Shown here one piece after another: positions 30,428-39,300 of a stretch of DNA of 64,000 bases. Source of the stretch: Saccharothrix sp. S26 (lineage in GTDB: Bacteria; Actinomycetota; Actinomycetes; Mycobacteriales; Pseudonocardiaceae). Under the pieces are notes generated by a model. The model saw only the letters and a program-made list of their open reading frames with translations, was not told the origin of the DNA and ran no database searches. Where the stretch lies: assembly GCF_021390395.1 (NCBI RefSeq), contig NZ_JAJUWT010000019.1, positions 1 to 64,000 on the forward strand. The letters are read 5' to 3'. Every line of letters starts with the position of its first letter. Position 1 is the first letter of the stretch. A program made the translations under genes and the position numbers.

Positions 30428-31690
30428 TCAGCTCACCGTGCCCGGACGGGCGGACAGCAGCACCTGCGTCCAGCCCTGCGCGTCCACGGTGTCCGGTCCG
30501 CGCAGGTCGGCACCGCTGCCGTCGTACGGGTCGGCGTCGGTGTAGCGCAGCAGGCCGCCGTCGGCGTCGTGTCCGAAGTAGACGCCGCCACCGGCCGACA
30601 GCAGGTGCCGGAAGACCTGCCACGTGCTCGACCGCAGCTCGTACCGGCTCCAGTCCCCCGCGCCCCGGATCTTGTAGGACAGCAGCTCGCCGCCACTGGT
30701 CGTGCCCAGCAGCCAGTCCGGGCCGGTCGCGGTGAGCGTCTTGAGCGTGAACCCGCTGTCGATCACGCCATCGCTGGTGATGTCACCGACCGCCGGCTTC
30801 GTGGCCGAGACCGTGTAACGGCGCAGCGTGCCGTCGGCGATCCCGTACAGGCTCCCGCTGCCGTCGTAGGCCAGCAGGTCGTGCGTCCAACCACCGCCGA
30901 GCAGCACCGGCGCGTTGTACGTCAACGACGTGTTGTTCGTGATCACGTCGACCCGGTAGAGCCGGCCCGCGGTGGACGTGACCAGCAGCGTGTTGAAGTT
31001 CAGCGTCGCCATCGCCTTCGGCACGAAGCCCAACGCCGCACCGGACACGACCGCGCCGTGCGTGCGGTCGCCGGTGGCCGCGTCGACGGCGGTGTAGGTC
31101 AGGCGGCCGTCGGAGGTCGCGCCGTAGATCGACGCCGTGCCCGAGACACCGCCGCCGCAGTTGCGGGACGTCAGCGTCTGGTCCGGGTAGCCGAACCGCA
31201 CACCGTTGAAGTAGGCGGGTTGGATGTTGCTCGGGTAGCTGGAACCCAGCCGGACCTCGTAGTGCAGGTGCGGGCTGATGTCGTTGCCCGGCCTGCTGGT
31301 GTTGCCGACCGCGCCGATGGTCGCGCCCTGCGCCACGCTCTGGCCCACCGAGACCGCCATCGAGTCCAGGTGGGCGTAGTAGGTGAAGTAGCCGCCGCTG
31401 TGCTCGATCTTGACCAGGTTGCCGTAGCCGTTGGCCGAGCCCTGGTGCGACGCCGTCCGCACCACGCCGGCCGCCGCCGCGACGACCGGGTCGCCCAGGT
31501 CGTCGGACCCCGAGCCGCGGTTGAAGTCGATCTCCCACGACTCGTGGGCGCTGCTGCCGTCCGAGTCGCCCCGCCAGGTCTGGCCGCACGGGAACGGCAG
31601 CTGGAACAGCGGAGCCGCCGCCTGGGCCGGCACCGCCACCACCACGCTCGCGGTCACGGCCATGACGGCCGCGCTGATCCCCTTGTGCAT
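30428..31690 (-). CDS. Secreted M23 peptidase-like protein with C-terminal tachylectin-type propeller
   Basis: 420 aa. A signal peptide ends at VVAVPAQAAA. The catalytic part (about 28-180) is an M23 (LytM-type) zinc peptidase fold: SAHESWEIDFNRG, VVAAAAGVV, GYGNLVKIEHSGG, TYYAHLDSM and the zinc motif HLHYEV. The remaining ~235 residues repeat short blades (DGRLTYTAVDA, TLLVTSTAGRLYRVD, LLAYDGSGSLYGI, WLLGTTSGGELLSY) as in tachylectin-2-like sugar-binding propellers. It probably binds and cuts peptidoglycan or another polymer outside the cell. The ATG at 31690 is preceded by GGAGGAG; a GTG at 31696 is possible. The C-terminal half is nearly identical to that of the next gene upstream (31712-33016), including long DNA identity, so one arose by duplication with an exchanged N-terminus. 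Confidence 0.88.
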   Translation of the reverse strand: MHKGISAAVMAVTASVVVAVPAQAAAPLFQLPFPCGQTWRGDSDGSSAHESWEIDFNRGSGSDDLGDPVVAAAAGVVRTASHQGSANGYGNLVKIEHSGGYFTYYAHLDSMAVSVGQSVAQGATIGAVGNTSRPGNDISPHLHYEVRLGSSYPSNIQPAYFNGVRFGYPDQTLTSRNCGGGVSGTASIYGATSDGRLTYTAVDAATGDRTHGAVVSGAALGFVPKAMATLNFNTLLVTSTAGRLYRVDVITNNTSLTYNAPVLLGGGWTHDLLAYDGSGSLYGIADGTLRRYTVSATKPAVGDITSDGVIDSGFTLKTLTATGPDWLLGTTSGGELLSYKIRGAGDWSRYELRSSTWQVFRHLLSAGGGVYFGHDADGGLLRYTDADPYDGSGADLRGPDTVDAQGWTQVLLSARPGTVS

Positions 31691-31711
31691 CTTCACGTCT
31701 CCTCCAGTCGA

Positions 31712-33016
31712 TCAGGCGACGGTCGCCGGTTGCGCGGACAGCAGCACCTGCGACCAGCCCTGCGCGTCCACGGCGTCGAGTCCGCGCAGGTCCGCGCCGC
31801 TGCCGTCGAACGGGTCGTCGTCGAGGTAGCGGTAGAGCGCGCCCTCGGCGTTGTGCCCGAAGTACACGCCGCCGCCCGGCGAGACCAGGTCGGTGAACAC
31901 CTGCCAGGTCGAGGACTTCAACTCGTAGCGGGTCCAGTCGCCCGCGCCCCGGATCTTGTAGGACAGCAGCTCGCCGCCACTGGTCGTGCCCAGCAGCCAG
32001 TCCGGGCCCGTGGCGGTGAGCGTCTTGAGCGTGAACCCGCTGTCGATCACGCCGTCGCTGGTGATGTCACCCGCCGCCGGTTTGTGCACCGGGACGGCGT
32101 AGCGGCGCAGCGTGCCGGCCGCGATGCCGTAGAGGCTGCCGCGACCGTCGTAGGCCAGCAGGTCGTGGGTCCAGCCGCCACCGAGCAGCACGGGCGCGTT
32201 GAACGCGAGCGAGGTGTTGTTGGTGATCACGTCGACCCGGTAGAGCTGACCGCTGGGTGAGGTGACCAGCAGCGTGTTGAAGTTCAGCGTCGCCATCGCC
32301 TTCGGCACGAAGCCCAACGACGCGCCGGACGTCACCGCGCCGTGCGTGCGGGTGCCGTCGGCCGCGTCCACGGCCGTGTAGGTGAGGCGGCCGTCGGCCA
32401 GGACGCCGTAGATCGAGGCGGTGCCGGAGACCTGGTCGTCGACGATCTTGCGGTAGCGCAGCGCCTGGTACTGCGAGGTCGGGTGGCCCGACAGCGTGGC
32501 CTGGCCGAACGACGCGCCGGTGACCTTGTCGATCGGCGTCGAGCCGAAGCTGTAGTACCAGAACGTCGTCTTGGCCGCGTTCTCCCAGCCGCCGAACAGG
32601 ATCGCGTGGTACGGGTAGCGCCCGCCGTCGTCGTTCACCCGGTCGTTGAGCAGGTCGCCGGGGCGCAGGTCGGCGCGTGGGATCGGGACGGTGAGGGTCG
32701 GGGAGTCCAGGCCGTCGGTGTTCGGGTCGGAGCCCAGGTGCCAGGCCATGCCGACGTAGCCGGAGCAGTCGCGCCGGTACTGGCGCGTGCGGCCGACGTC
32801 CCACGCCTTGGCGTCCCAGTCGTAGGTCAGGTCGGCGTCGTGGCGGCGGTTGTACCAGTCGGTGGCCCTGGCCAGCACCTCGGTCCTGGTGATCTGGCCG
32901 CCGATCGCGGAGGCGGTGGTCACGGTCTCGGCGTGCGCGGCGGTGACGGCGACCGTCGCGGCGGCGAGGACGGCGACCACCGCCGCGGTCGCCGCTCTGA
33001 TCGAGATTCCGGTCAT
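31712..33016 (-). CDS. Secreted NlpC/P60-like protein with C-terminal tachylectin-type propeller
   Basis: 434 aa; signal peptide with cleavage after TAAHA. Residues about 40-190 resemble an NlpC/P60 or CHAP-type cysteine peptidase: a DCSGYVGMAWHLG segment with the probable catalytic Cys, DLRPGDLLN, and YPYHAILFGGW with the probable His. Homologues of this N-terminal type are often annotated only as hypothetical, so enzymatic activity is inference. The C-terminal ~235 residues form the same bladed propeller as the neighbouring M23 protein and differ from it at only a small number of positions. GGAAGGAC lies before the ATG. The 15-bp gap to the downstream gene suggests an operon of two polymer-targeting enzymes that share one binding module. 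Confidence 0.82.
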   Translation of the reverse strand: MTGISIRAATAAVVAVLAAATVAVTAAHAETVTTASAIGGQITRTEVLARATDWYNRRHDADLTYDWDAKAWDVGRTRQYRRDCSGYVGMAWHLGSDPNTDGLDSPTLTVPIPRADLRPGDLLNDRVNDDGGRYPYHAILFGGWENAAKTTFWYYSFGSTPIDKVTGASFGQATLSGHPTSQYQALRYRKIVDDQVSGTASIYGVLADGRLTYTAVDAADGTRTHGAVTSGASLGFVPKAMATLNFNTLLVTSPSGQLYRVDVITNNTSLAFNAPVLLGGGWTHDLLAYDGRGSLYGIAAGTLRRYAVPVHKPAAGDITSDGVIDSGFTLKTLTATGPDWLLGTTSGGELLSYKIRGAGDWTRYELKSSTWQVFTDLVSPGGGVYFGHNAEGALYRYLDDDPFDGSGADLRGLDAVDAQGWSQVLLSAQPATVA

Positions 33017-33163
33017 GTTCGTCCTTCCCCGGTGAGTCCTGTGTGAGCGCGACCCTCACAGGGCGCTCTAACAAGTCGCTAACTCGAGAGAAGAGGGAGA
33101 TCGCGTTTTCGTGGAGCCATCGAAGGCTCGTCGTGGAGCCGGAATTTCGGTACCGTCGGCTCC

Positions 33164-34429
33164 ATGGGAACTCCGGGTGCGCGGCGGCAGGCGCGGGGCG
33201 AGGTCGAACGGCTGCCGAGCGGGTCGTTGCGGGTCCGGGTGTACGCCGGAGTCGACCGCGAGACCGGCAAGCGGCGCTACCTGACCGAGACGGTGCCCGC
33301 CGGGCCGGGCGCGCAACGCCGGGCCGAGGCGGTCCGAACCCGGCTGCTGGCCGAGGTGGACGCGCGGCGCAACCCGGGGGTCGAGCAGCGGCCGGGCGCC
33401 CTGGCGGGCGCGCGACGGCGGGGTCGGCGGCGCGGTGAGCTGACCGTCGCGGCGGTCGCGCGGCTGGCCGGGGTGTCCGCGCCGACGGTGTCGAAGGTGC
33501 TCAACGGGCGTCCCGGCGTGGCGGCGGCGACCCGGCGGCGGGTGGAGGCGGCGCTGCGGGAGCACGGCTACCGGCGGCCGGAGGCGGTCGTGCGGGCGCC
33601 GAACGTGGAGGTCGTCTTCTTCGGCATGCAGAGCTACCTGGCGGTCGAGGTGATGCACGGCGTGGAACGGGTCGCGGGCGGCCACCGGCTGGCCGTGGGG
33701 TTCACCGACGCGGCCCGCCAGACCGCGACCGGCCGGTCCTGGGCGCACGACCTGCTGGCACGGCAGCCGCACGGCGTGGTCGCGGTGCACCTGGGCTTCG
33801 CCACCGAGCAGCTCGGCCTGCTGGCCACCAGCGGCATCCCGTTGGTGGCGTTGGACCCGACGGGCGAGCCGGAGCACTCCGTGCCGTCGGTCGGCGCGAC
33901 GAACTGGAGCGGCGGCATCGCCGCGGCCCGGCACGTGCTCTCGCTCGGCCACGAGCGCGTCGCCGTGATCGCGGGTCCGCCCGAGCGGATGTGCGCGCGG
34001 GCCAGGCTCGGCGGGATCCGCGCGGCGATGGACGAGCACGGCGTGCCGCTGGACGAGCGGCTGGTGCGCGTCGGGCAGTGGTTCGCCTTCGAGGAGGGCT
34101 TCGACCACGCCCGCGAGCTGCTGCGGCTGCCCGACCCGCCCACCGCCGTGCTGTGCGGCAACGACTTGCAGGCGCTGGGCGTCTACGAGGCCGCCCGGCA
34201 GGCGGGGCTGCGCGTCCCGGACGATCTCAGCGTGGTCGGCTTCGACGACATCCCCGCCGTGCGCTGGTGCGGGCCGCCGTTGACCACCGTGCGGCAGCCG
34301 ATGGTCGAGATGGGCGCGGCCGCCGCCGAGCTGGTGCTGGCGCTGGCCGCGGGCCGCACGCCCGCGCAGCCCAGAGTCGAGCTGCCCACCACGCTCATCG
34401 TCCGGGACAGCACCGCGCCGCCCCGGTGA
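33164..34429 (+). CDS. LacI family regulator with integrase-like N-terminal extension
   Basis: 421 aa. Residues 90-145 are a LacI-type helix-turn-helix (TVAAVARLAGVSAPTVSKVL) with hinge, and 148-421 a periplasmic-binding-protein-like sensor (VVAVHLGFATEQLGLL, HVLSLGHERVAVIAGP, PPTAVLCGNDLQALG, LSVVGFDDIPAVRW). Normal LacI proteins start at the helix-turn-helix; this one has about 85 extra residues, GEVERLPSGSLRVRVYAGVD and ETGKRRYLTETVP, resembling the arm-type DNA-binding domain at the N-terminus of tyrosine integrases. The ligand is probably a sugar. It is divergent from the propeller-protein genes (147 bp between starts) and may regulate them, or more distant sugar genes. A hairpin follows at 34516. 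Confidence 0.9.
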   Translation: MGTPGARRQARGEVERLPSGSLRVRVYAGVDRETGKRRYLTETVPAGPGAQRRAEAVRTRLLAEVDARRNPGVEQRPGALAGARRRGRRRGELTVAAVARLAGVSAPTVSKVLNGRPGVAAATRRRVEAALREHGYRRPEAVVRAPNVEVVFFGMQSYLAVEVMHGVERVAGGHRLAVGFTDAARQTATGRSWAHDLLARQPHGVVAVHLGFATEQLGLLATSGIPLVALDPTGEPEHSVPSVGATNWSGGIAAARHVLSLGHERVAVIAGPPERMCARARLGGIRAAMDEHGVPLDERLVRVGQWFAFEEGFDHARELLRLPDPPTAVLCGNDLQALGVYEAARQAGLRVPDDLSVVGFDDIPAVRWCGPPLTTVRQPMVEMGAAAAELVLALAAGRTPAQPRVELPTTLIVRDSTAPPR

Positions 34430-34515
34430 CGTGCGGAAGCGTTTCTCGTGGTGATCGAACGGTTTCGAGGACAGTGCCGGTCACCGTCCCGGGCGGGAAG
34501 GGAAACTAATCCGAC

Positions 34516-34551
34516 ATCCCGGCCATTCCGCCGTTTTCCGGCGGCCGGGAT
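34516..34551 (+). terminator. Hairpin terminator after the LacI gene
   Basis: ATCCCGG (34516-34522) pairs with CCGGGAT (34545-34551), and inside it CCGCCG (34528-34533) pairs with CGGCGG (34539-34544) around a TTTTC loop. A five-base bulge separates the two stems on the left side. Confidence 0.6.
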
Positions 34552-34700
34552 CGATCGGTGGTTCTAACAGGTCATTTCGAGCGCGCTAGTTCGGTGCCAG
34601 ATTGGGAAATGCGGGTTGGCGGCAACGCGCACGGGTCCGGAAAGCCGCGGCCGGACCGCGGAAGACCGAACCTCTCGCGAACACCACAGGAGGCACGACG

Positions 34701-36469
34701 ATGTGCGGAATCACCGGCTGGGTCTCGTTCGACCGCGACCTCACCCGTGAGCGGGAGGTGCTCGACGCGATGACCGCGACGATGGCCTGCCGCGGCCCGG
34801 ACGCCTCCGGAACCTGGTTCGGCCACCACGCCGCGCTCGGCCACCGGCGGCTGGCCGTGATCGACCTGCCCGGCGGCGCGCAGCCGATGTCGGTGCGCAC
34901 ACCCGACGGCGAGGTGTCGCTGGTCTACAGCGGCGAGGTCTACAACTTCGCCGAGCTGCGCGACGAGCTGGTCGGGGCGGGCGAGCGGTTCGCCACGGCG
35001 AGCGACACCGAGGTGGTGTTACGCGGGTACCTGCGCTGGGGCGCGGCGGTGGCCGACCGGCTCAACGGCATGTACGCGTTCGCGATCTGGGACGAGCGGG
35101 AGCGCGAGCTGGTCCTGGTCCGCGACCGGCTCGGCATCAAGCCGCTCTACCACTACCGGACGTCCGACGGGATCCTGTTCGGCTCCGAGCCGAAGGCGAT
35201 CCTGGCCAACCCGCTGGCCAAGCGGGTGGTCGACGCCGGTGGTGTGCGGGAGTCGCTGGCGTACACCTTCACACCGGGCCACGCGATCTGGGCGGGCATG
35301 CGGCAGGTCGAGCCGGGGACCGTGGTGACGGTCGACGCCGGCGGGGTCCGCGAGCGCACGTACTGGCGGCTGGGCCGTGCGGCGGCAGCTCGTCGCCGAC
35401 GTGCCGCGCTGCCTGCTGCTGTCGGGCGGGCTGGACTCCGGCGCGCTGACCGCGCTGGCCGCGGGCCACCTGGGCGGGGAGCGGGTGCGGACCTTCGCGG
35501 TCGACTTCACGGGCCAGGCCGAGAACTTCGAGCCCGACGACCTGCGCGACACCCCGGACACCCCGTTCGTGCGGGACGTGGTGGACCACGTCGGCTCGGA
35601 GCACGCCGACATCGTGCTCGACCCGAAGACGCCGGCCGACCCCGCGGTCCGCCGGGCCGTGCTGACCGCGCGGGACGTGCCGCTGACCCTCGGCGACATG
35701 GACCTGTCGCTGTACCTGCTGTTCAAGGAGATCCGGAAGCGGTCGACCGTGGCGCTGTCCGGCGAGTCGGCCGATGAGCTGTTCGGCGCTACCGCCACAT
35801 CCACACCCCCGAGGTCCAGCGGGCGCGCGCGTTCCCGTGGATCGCGTTCAACGTCGGCCCGATCGACAAGGACGGCCACGGGTTGAACCGGTCGGTGCTG
35901 GACGGCTGGCGCTGGAGGCGTTCCGGCGCGCCCAGTACGAGAGCGCGGTGCTCGACGTCGAGCGCGGTGACGCCGAGGACGACCACGAGCACCGGATGCG
36001 GATCATGATCCACCTGCACCTGACCCGGTTCCTGCGGTTCCTGCTCGACCGCAAGGACCGGTTGAGCATGGCGGTCGGACTGGAGGTGCGGGTGCCGTTC
36101 TGCGACCACCGGCTGGTCGAGTACGTCTACAACGCGCCCTGGTCGTTCAAGCACCACGACGGCCGGGAGAAGAGCCTGCTGCGCAGCGCGGTGAAGGACG
36201 TGCTGCCGGAGTCGGTCGCCTGGCGGGTGAAGAGCCCTTACCCGTCCACCCAGGACCCGTACTACGTGCGCCAGTTGCAGGCGCAGGCCGAGGAGCTGCT
36301 GTCCGACCGGGGTCACGGCGTGTTCGAGCTGGTGGACCGCGAGTGGCTGCGGGAGGTGACCGGCCGGGAGCCGGCCGCCGTCGACCGCGTGACGCGGCTC
36401 GGCCTGGAACGCGCGCTCGACTTCGGCGTGTGGCTGGACCTCTACCGCCCGGACCTGACGCTCTCGTAA
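34701..36469 (+). pseudogene. asnB: Decayed asparagine synthetase (glutamine-hydrolysing), three frame-breaking lesions
   Basis: The start is sound: AGGAGG at 34688-34693, ATG 34701, and MCGITGWVSF with the catalytic Cys2 of the glutaminase domain. The frame then breaks. (1) After TYWRLG, near 35373, the text jumps into +1 frame at VRRQLVADVPRCLLLSGG, losing a linker of roughly 25 residues that family members have. (2) Near 35788, ELFGGYRHIH is disrupted by one missing G in GGCGGCTAC. (3) Near 35906, after LNRSVLDG, another stretch is lost and the frame changes again before ALEAFRRAQYESAV. The final piece keeps DRKDRLSMAVGLEVRVPF and runs to 36469. The ATP-binding SGGLDS is present. As given, no full-length product can be made. 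An in-frame TTA codon lies at 35019. Assembly error is an alternative. Confidence 0.85.
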
Positions 36470-36714
36470 TGCCCCCAGGCGTCGTCGGCGACCGAGTCCG
36501 GCATTGCGAAACCTTGCGCAATCCGGTCCGGTCGTGCGAACCCGCCGCCTCTCGGCGGAGGCATACCGCTGCCGCGCAACGGACCAACTTCGCGGTTGCG
36601 CCTGGACAGGGGATGGTGATCGGGTGATTCGCCGTTCACCCTGCTCAAGCCACAACCGCCGCGTCCGCTCCCAGCGCGCGCGGCGCCGCCCTCGTTCACA
36701 CAAGGAGCGCGTAC

Positions 36715-37212
36715 ATGCCTCGGAGCAGCGGCTTACGCAGACGCCTGTCCCACCTCTCCGCCCTCACGCTCGCCGTGTTCCTCGGCGCCTCGTTGGCGGC
36801 CGCACCCGCGCAGGCCGCCTACGGTCCCGCGCAGCCGGTCGACATCCAGCTCAGGGGCTACTCCCCGAGCGGCTACACCACGCTGGTCGGCCGACTGGTC
36901 GGCACGGTCCGGTTCGACGACGGCAACTCGATGTACCGGCTCGACCTGACGCTGTGCCGCCAGTCCAGCTACACGAGCACCAAGCTGACGGTCAACGTCA
37001 ACGGCGCCTTCCACCAGTGGTACTCCCGCGAGGACGGCTACCGGCCCGAGGCGTGCGGAGGCGGGCACGGCCTGTCCGGCGTCGTCAACGCCGACCTGCC
37101 GTACTCCGGGGTCGTGCAGAACATCGGGCTGGTCTACGAGGGGCTGCACTTCTCGGGCTCCACCGCGACGCCGGTGTCCCGCGGCGCGTTCTACGACAAC
37201 CCGTTCAACTAG
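36715..37212 (+). CDS. Small secreted protein of unknown function
   Basis: 165 aa, AAGGAG at 36701-36706 before the ATG. The signal peptide is obvious: positively charged start (RSSGLRRRLSH), hydrophobic core LTLAVFLGASLAAA, cleavage after AQA near residue 34. The mature ~130 residues are rich in Tyr, Ser and Gly, with two cysteines (LTLCRQ and PEACGG) that can form one disulfide, and read like a beta-sandwich (VRFDDGNSMYRLDLTLC, KLTVNVNGAFHQWY). I do not recognise the family. It lies between the broken asnB and the NLP gene; 176 bp separate it from the latter. Confidence 0.8.
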   Translation: MPRSSGLRRRLSHLSALTLAVFLGASLAAAPAQAAYGPAQPVDIQLRGYSPSGYTTLVGRLVGTVRFDDGNSMYRLDLTLCRQSSYTSTKLTVNVNGAFHQWYSREDGYRPEACGGGHGLSGVVNADLPYSGVVQNIGLVYEGLHFSGSTATPVSRGAFYDNPFN

Positions 37213-37388
37213 CGGGTCCGCCGACCGGGTGGCGGCCCCCGCCACCCGGTCGGCCGATGTTCGCCGCCTGTTCGCCTCGGCGCGACCATCGACGGGTTGA
37301 CGACGTCGGGCCCCGGCCGGGAACCTCGGTGCCGGCCGATGACCTCCGCGACACCGGCCGACTCCGCCGCCGTGCCACTCGACACCGG

Positions 37389-38186
37389 ATGGAGGGCATG
37401 GTCGTCGTGACCGCCCAGATGACGCACCCGTCCCGAACCGCCGTGCGACTGCTCAGCGCCCTGGTGGGCGCGACGCTGCTCGCGGTGCTCGTGCCCGCGG
37501 CCGCGTGGGCCGAGCCGCCGCGGGCGCTGCCCGCCGACCACGCCGCCGCCGACGGCAAGTGGCAGCCGGCGTTCGACTACGACACCGACGGCTGCTACCC
37601 GACCCCGGCGATCTCGCCCACCGGGGCGGTGGCCACCGGGCTGAAGAACTCCGGCGCGCTCAACGGCCAGTGCCGCGACCAGTCCGACCTGGACAACACC
37701 AACTCCTACTCGCGCTCCAAGTGCAACAACGGCTGGTGCGCCTACCTCTACGACCTGTACTTCGAGAAGGACCAGGCCGTGCCGGGCATCGACTGCTGCG
37801 GCCACCGGCACGACATCGAGCACGTGGTCGTGTGGGTCAGCGGCGACCAGGCGCAGTACGTCTCCACCTCCGCGCACGGCAAGTACTCCACCTACCCGCG
37901 GTCCCAGGTGGCGTGGGAGGGCACCCACCCCAAGATCGTCTACCACAAGGACGGCCTGAGCACGCACTGCTTCCGCCTCGCGGGCGCGAGCGAGCAGCCG
38001 GAGAACCACTACGGCACGTGGCAGTACCCGGACCTGGTCAGCTGGGACCGCTTCCCCGCCGGCATCCGGGACATCCTGGTCGCCGCGGACTTCGGCAGCG
38101 CGAGCCTGGCCATCAAGGACGGCGCGTTCGCGCACAACCTCGCCCAGGCCAAGCCGAGCGGCATCCCGTTCGACCCGAACGCCTGA
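37389..38186 (+). CDS. NPP1/NLP family secreted protein (necrosis-inducing-like)
   Basis: Up to 265 aa; the exact start is unsure (ATG 37389, ATG 37398, or GTG 37407, the last with GGAGGG at 37391-37396). A signal peptide ends at AAAWAEP. The mature protein has the NLP layout: DGCYPTPAISPTG, GLKNSG, QSDLDNTNSYSRSKC, a Y-D-L-YFEKDQ stretch, and the family heptapeptide as GHRHDIE (consensus GHRHDWE) leading into HVVVWV, then AHGKYSTYP and the NYGTWQYP-like NHYGTWQYPDL. Seven cysteines are present in the mature part. Plant-pathogen NLPs bind sphingolipids and lyse membranes, but many bacterial members are not toxic; the I for W change leaves activity open. It ends just before a strong hairpin. 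Confidence 0.9.
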   Translation: MEGMVVVTAQMTHPSRTAVRLLSALVGATLLAVLVPAAAWAEPPRALPADHAAADGKWQPAFDYDTDGCYPTPAISPTGAVATGLKNSGALNGQCRDQSDLDNTNSYSRSKCNNGWCAYLYDLYFEKDQAVPGIDCCGHRHDIEHVVVWVSGDQAQYVSTSAHGKYSTYPRSQVAWEGTHPKIVYHKDGLSTHCFRLAGASEQPENHYGTWQYPDLVSWDRFPAGIRDILVAADFGSASLAIKDGAFAHNLAQAKPSGIPFDPNA

Positions 38187-38193
38187 TCCCGGC

Positions 38194-38221
38194 GCGGAAC
38201 CCCGTCCGGGCGGGGTTCCGC
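38194..38221 (+). terminator. Hairpin terminator after the NLP gene
   Basis: GCGGAACCCCG (38194-38204) and CGGGGTTCCGC (38211-38221) are perfect 11-bp arms around the loop TCCGGG, starting 8 bp after the stop codon. The remaining sequence up to the end of the convergent M23 gene at 38479 shows no gene. Confidence 0.8.
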
Positions 38222-38478
38222 GTCACCCGGTGAGGTGGACGTCGCAGCGTTCCTGCTCGCACCCCAGCGCTTCGGAGGTGTCCAGCCCGCCGCGGTCGAA
38301 CAGGGTCACGCCAGTTCCCGCGGCTCCACGCATCCCCGAGCCATCACGTCCGGTGATCCCCGCCATCGTCGACCCCTGCCGGTTCGCGCGTTGTTCCCGC
38401 GCTCGCGCCCCGCGAGCACAACCCGCCGTGCCACCACCTGGCCACGGCGGCGGTCCGGGCGTCGGGCCGCATGACGGC

Positions 38479-39300
38479 TCAGTCGTACTTGTCCTGGTTG
38501 AGGAAGCGGGCGAAGCCGCGCCACGAGTTCGGGCCCATCACACCGTCGATCGGGCCGGTGTAACCCCACCTCGCGGCCAGCCGCTGCACCGCCGCCCACG
38601 TGTTGGAGCCGGGCACGCCGTCGATCGGCCCCGTGTAGCCGTACGCGCGCATGGCCCGTTGCAGCGCCGCGTAGGTGTTGGAGCCGGGCACGCCGTCGAT
38701 CGGGCCGGTGTAGCCGTGTTCGAGGCGCAGCCAGTTCTGCGCCCGCTTCCACAGGATCGAACCCGGCACGCCGTCCTGCTCGGTCGAGGTCTTCGGCAGG
38801 CCCGTGCCGCTGCCGAGGTAGGTCAGCGGGTTGATGCGCGTGCCGCTCGGGTCGATCATGTGCCAGTGCAGGTGCGGCCCGGTGGACGAGCCGGACCCGG
38901 GCGCGCCGGGCGCGCCGCCGGACAGGCCGACGACACCGCCCATGGCCACCCGCGTGCCGGTGGCCACGAGGAACTGGGACAGGTGCATGTACTGGGTGCG
39001 GTAGCCGTTGTCGTGCTGGATGGTGACGGTGTGGCCGCCCGTGCCGTTGTTCGGGATGTTCGTGACCACGCCCCCACCGGCTGCGGGCAGCCGGGTGCCG
39101 ACGGCCATGCCGAAGTCGATGCCGCCGAGCGAGCCGCGGTCGAGGTGGTCCTGCCAGGTGCCCGTGATCGGGTAGCCGGTGAAGGGGTGGTAGAACCCCG
39201 GCACGGCGGCCTGCGCCGAGCCCGCGCCGACCGCGGTGACGACACCGGCCGCCACGGTCCCGTGCAACAAGGTGCGCCTGCTCAACCCGTGGTTGGTCAT
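38479..39300 (-). CDS. Tat-exported M23 peptidase with three peptidoglycan-binding repeats
   Basis: 273 aa from the ATG at 39300. The N-terminus LSRRTLLHGTVAAGVVTAVG is a twin-arginine export signal with cleavage after AQA. Residues about 40-165 form an M23 zinc endopeptidase: GGIDFGMAVGTRL, GHTVTIQHDNGY, YMHLSQF and the zinc site HLHWHM. The C-terminal third contains three repeats of about 40 residues built on GYTGPIDGVPGSNT(Y/W)AA(L/V)QR, typical of peptidoglycan-binding domain type 1 variants, the last altered to GVMGPNSW. It should cut cell-wall peptide bridges outside the cytoplasm. The gene is convergent with the NLP gene and divergent from the GDSL lipase gene (215 bp between starts). 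Confidence 0.92.
   Translation of the reverse strand: MTNHGLSRRTLLHGTVAAGVVTAVGAGSAQAAVPGFYHPFTGYPITGTWQDHLDRGSLGGIDFGMAVGTRLPAAGGGVVTNIPNNGTGGHTVTIQHDNGYRTQYMHLSQFLVATGTRVAMGGVVGLSGGAPGAPGSGSSTGPHLHWHMIDPSGTRINPLTYLGSGTGLPKTSTEQDGVPGSILWKRAQNWLRLEHGYTGPIDGVPGSNTYAALQRAMRAYGYTGPIDGVPGSNTWAAVQRLAARWGYTGPIDGVMGPNSWRGFARFLNQDKYD

Noticed and set aside
28135..30735. A long + strand frame from the DUF899 gene through the DUF4342 and CorA genes.
   Set aside because: It runs out of frame over DUF899 and antisense over two well-supported minus-strand genes, with shadow-type composition.
33164..34429. Calling the LacI protein CebR because a CebR box exists in the window.
   Set aside because: The box is 22 kb away, the protein has an unusual N-terminus, and its helix-turn-helix does not recall CebR; the link is not supported.
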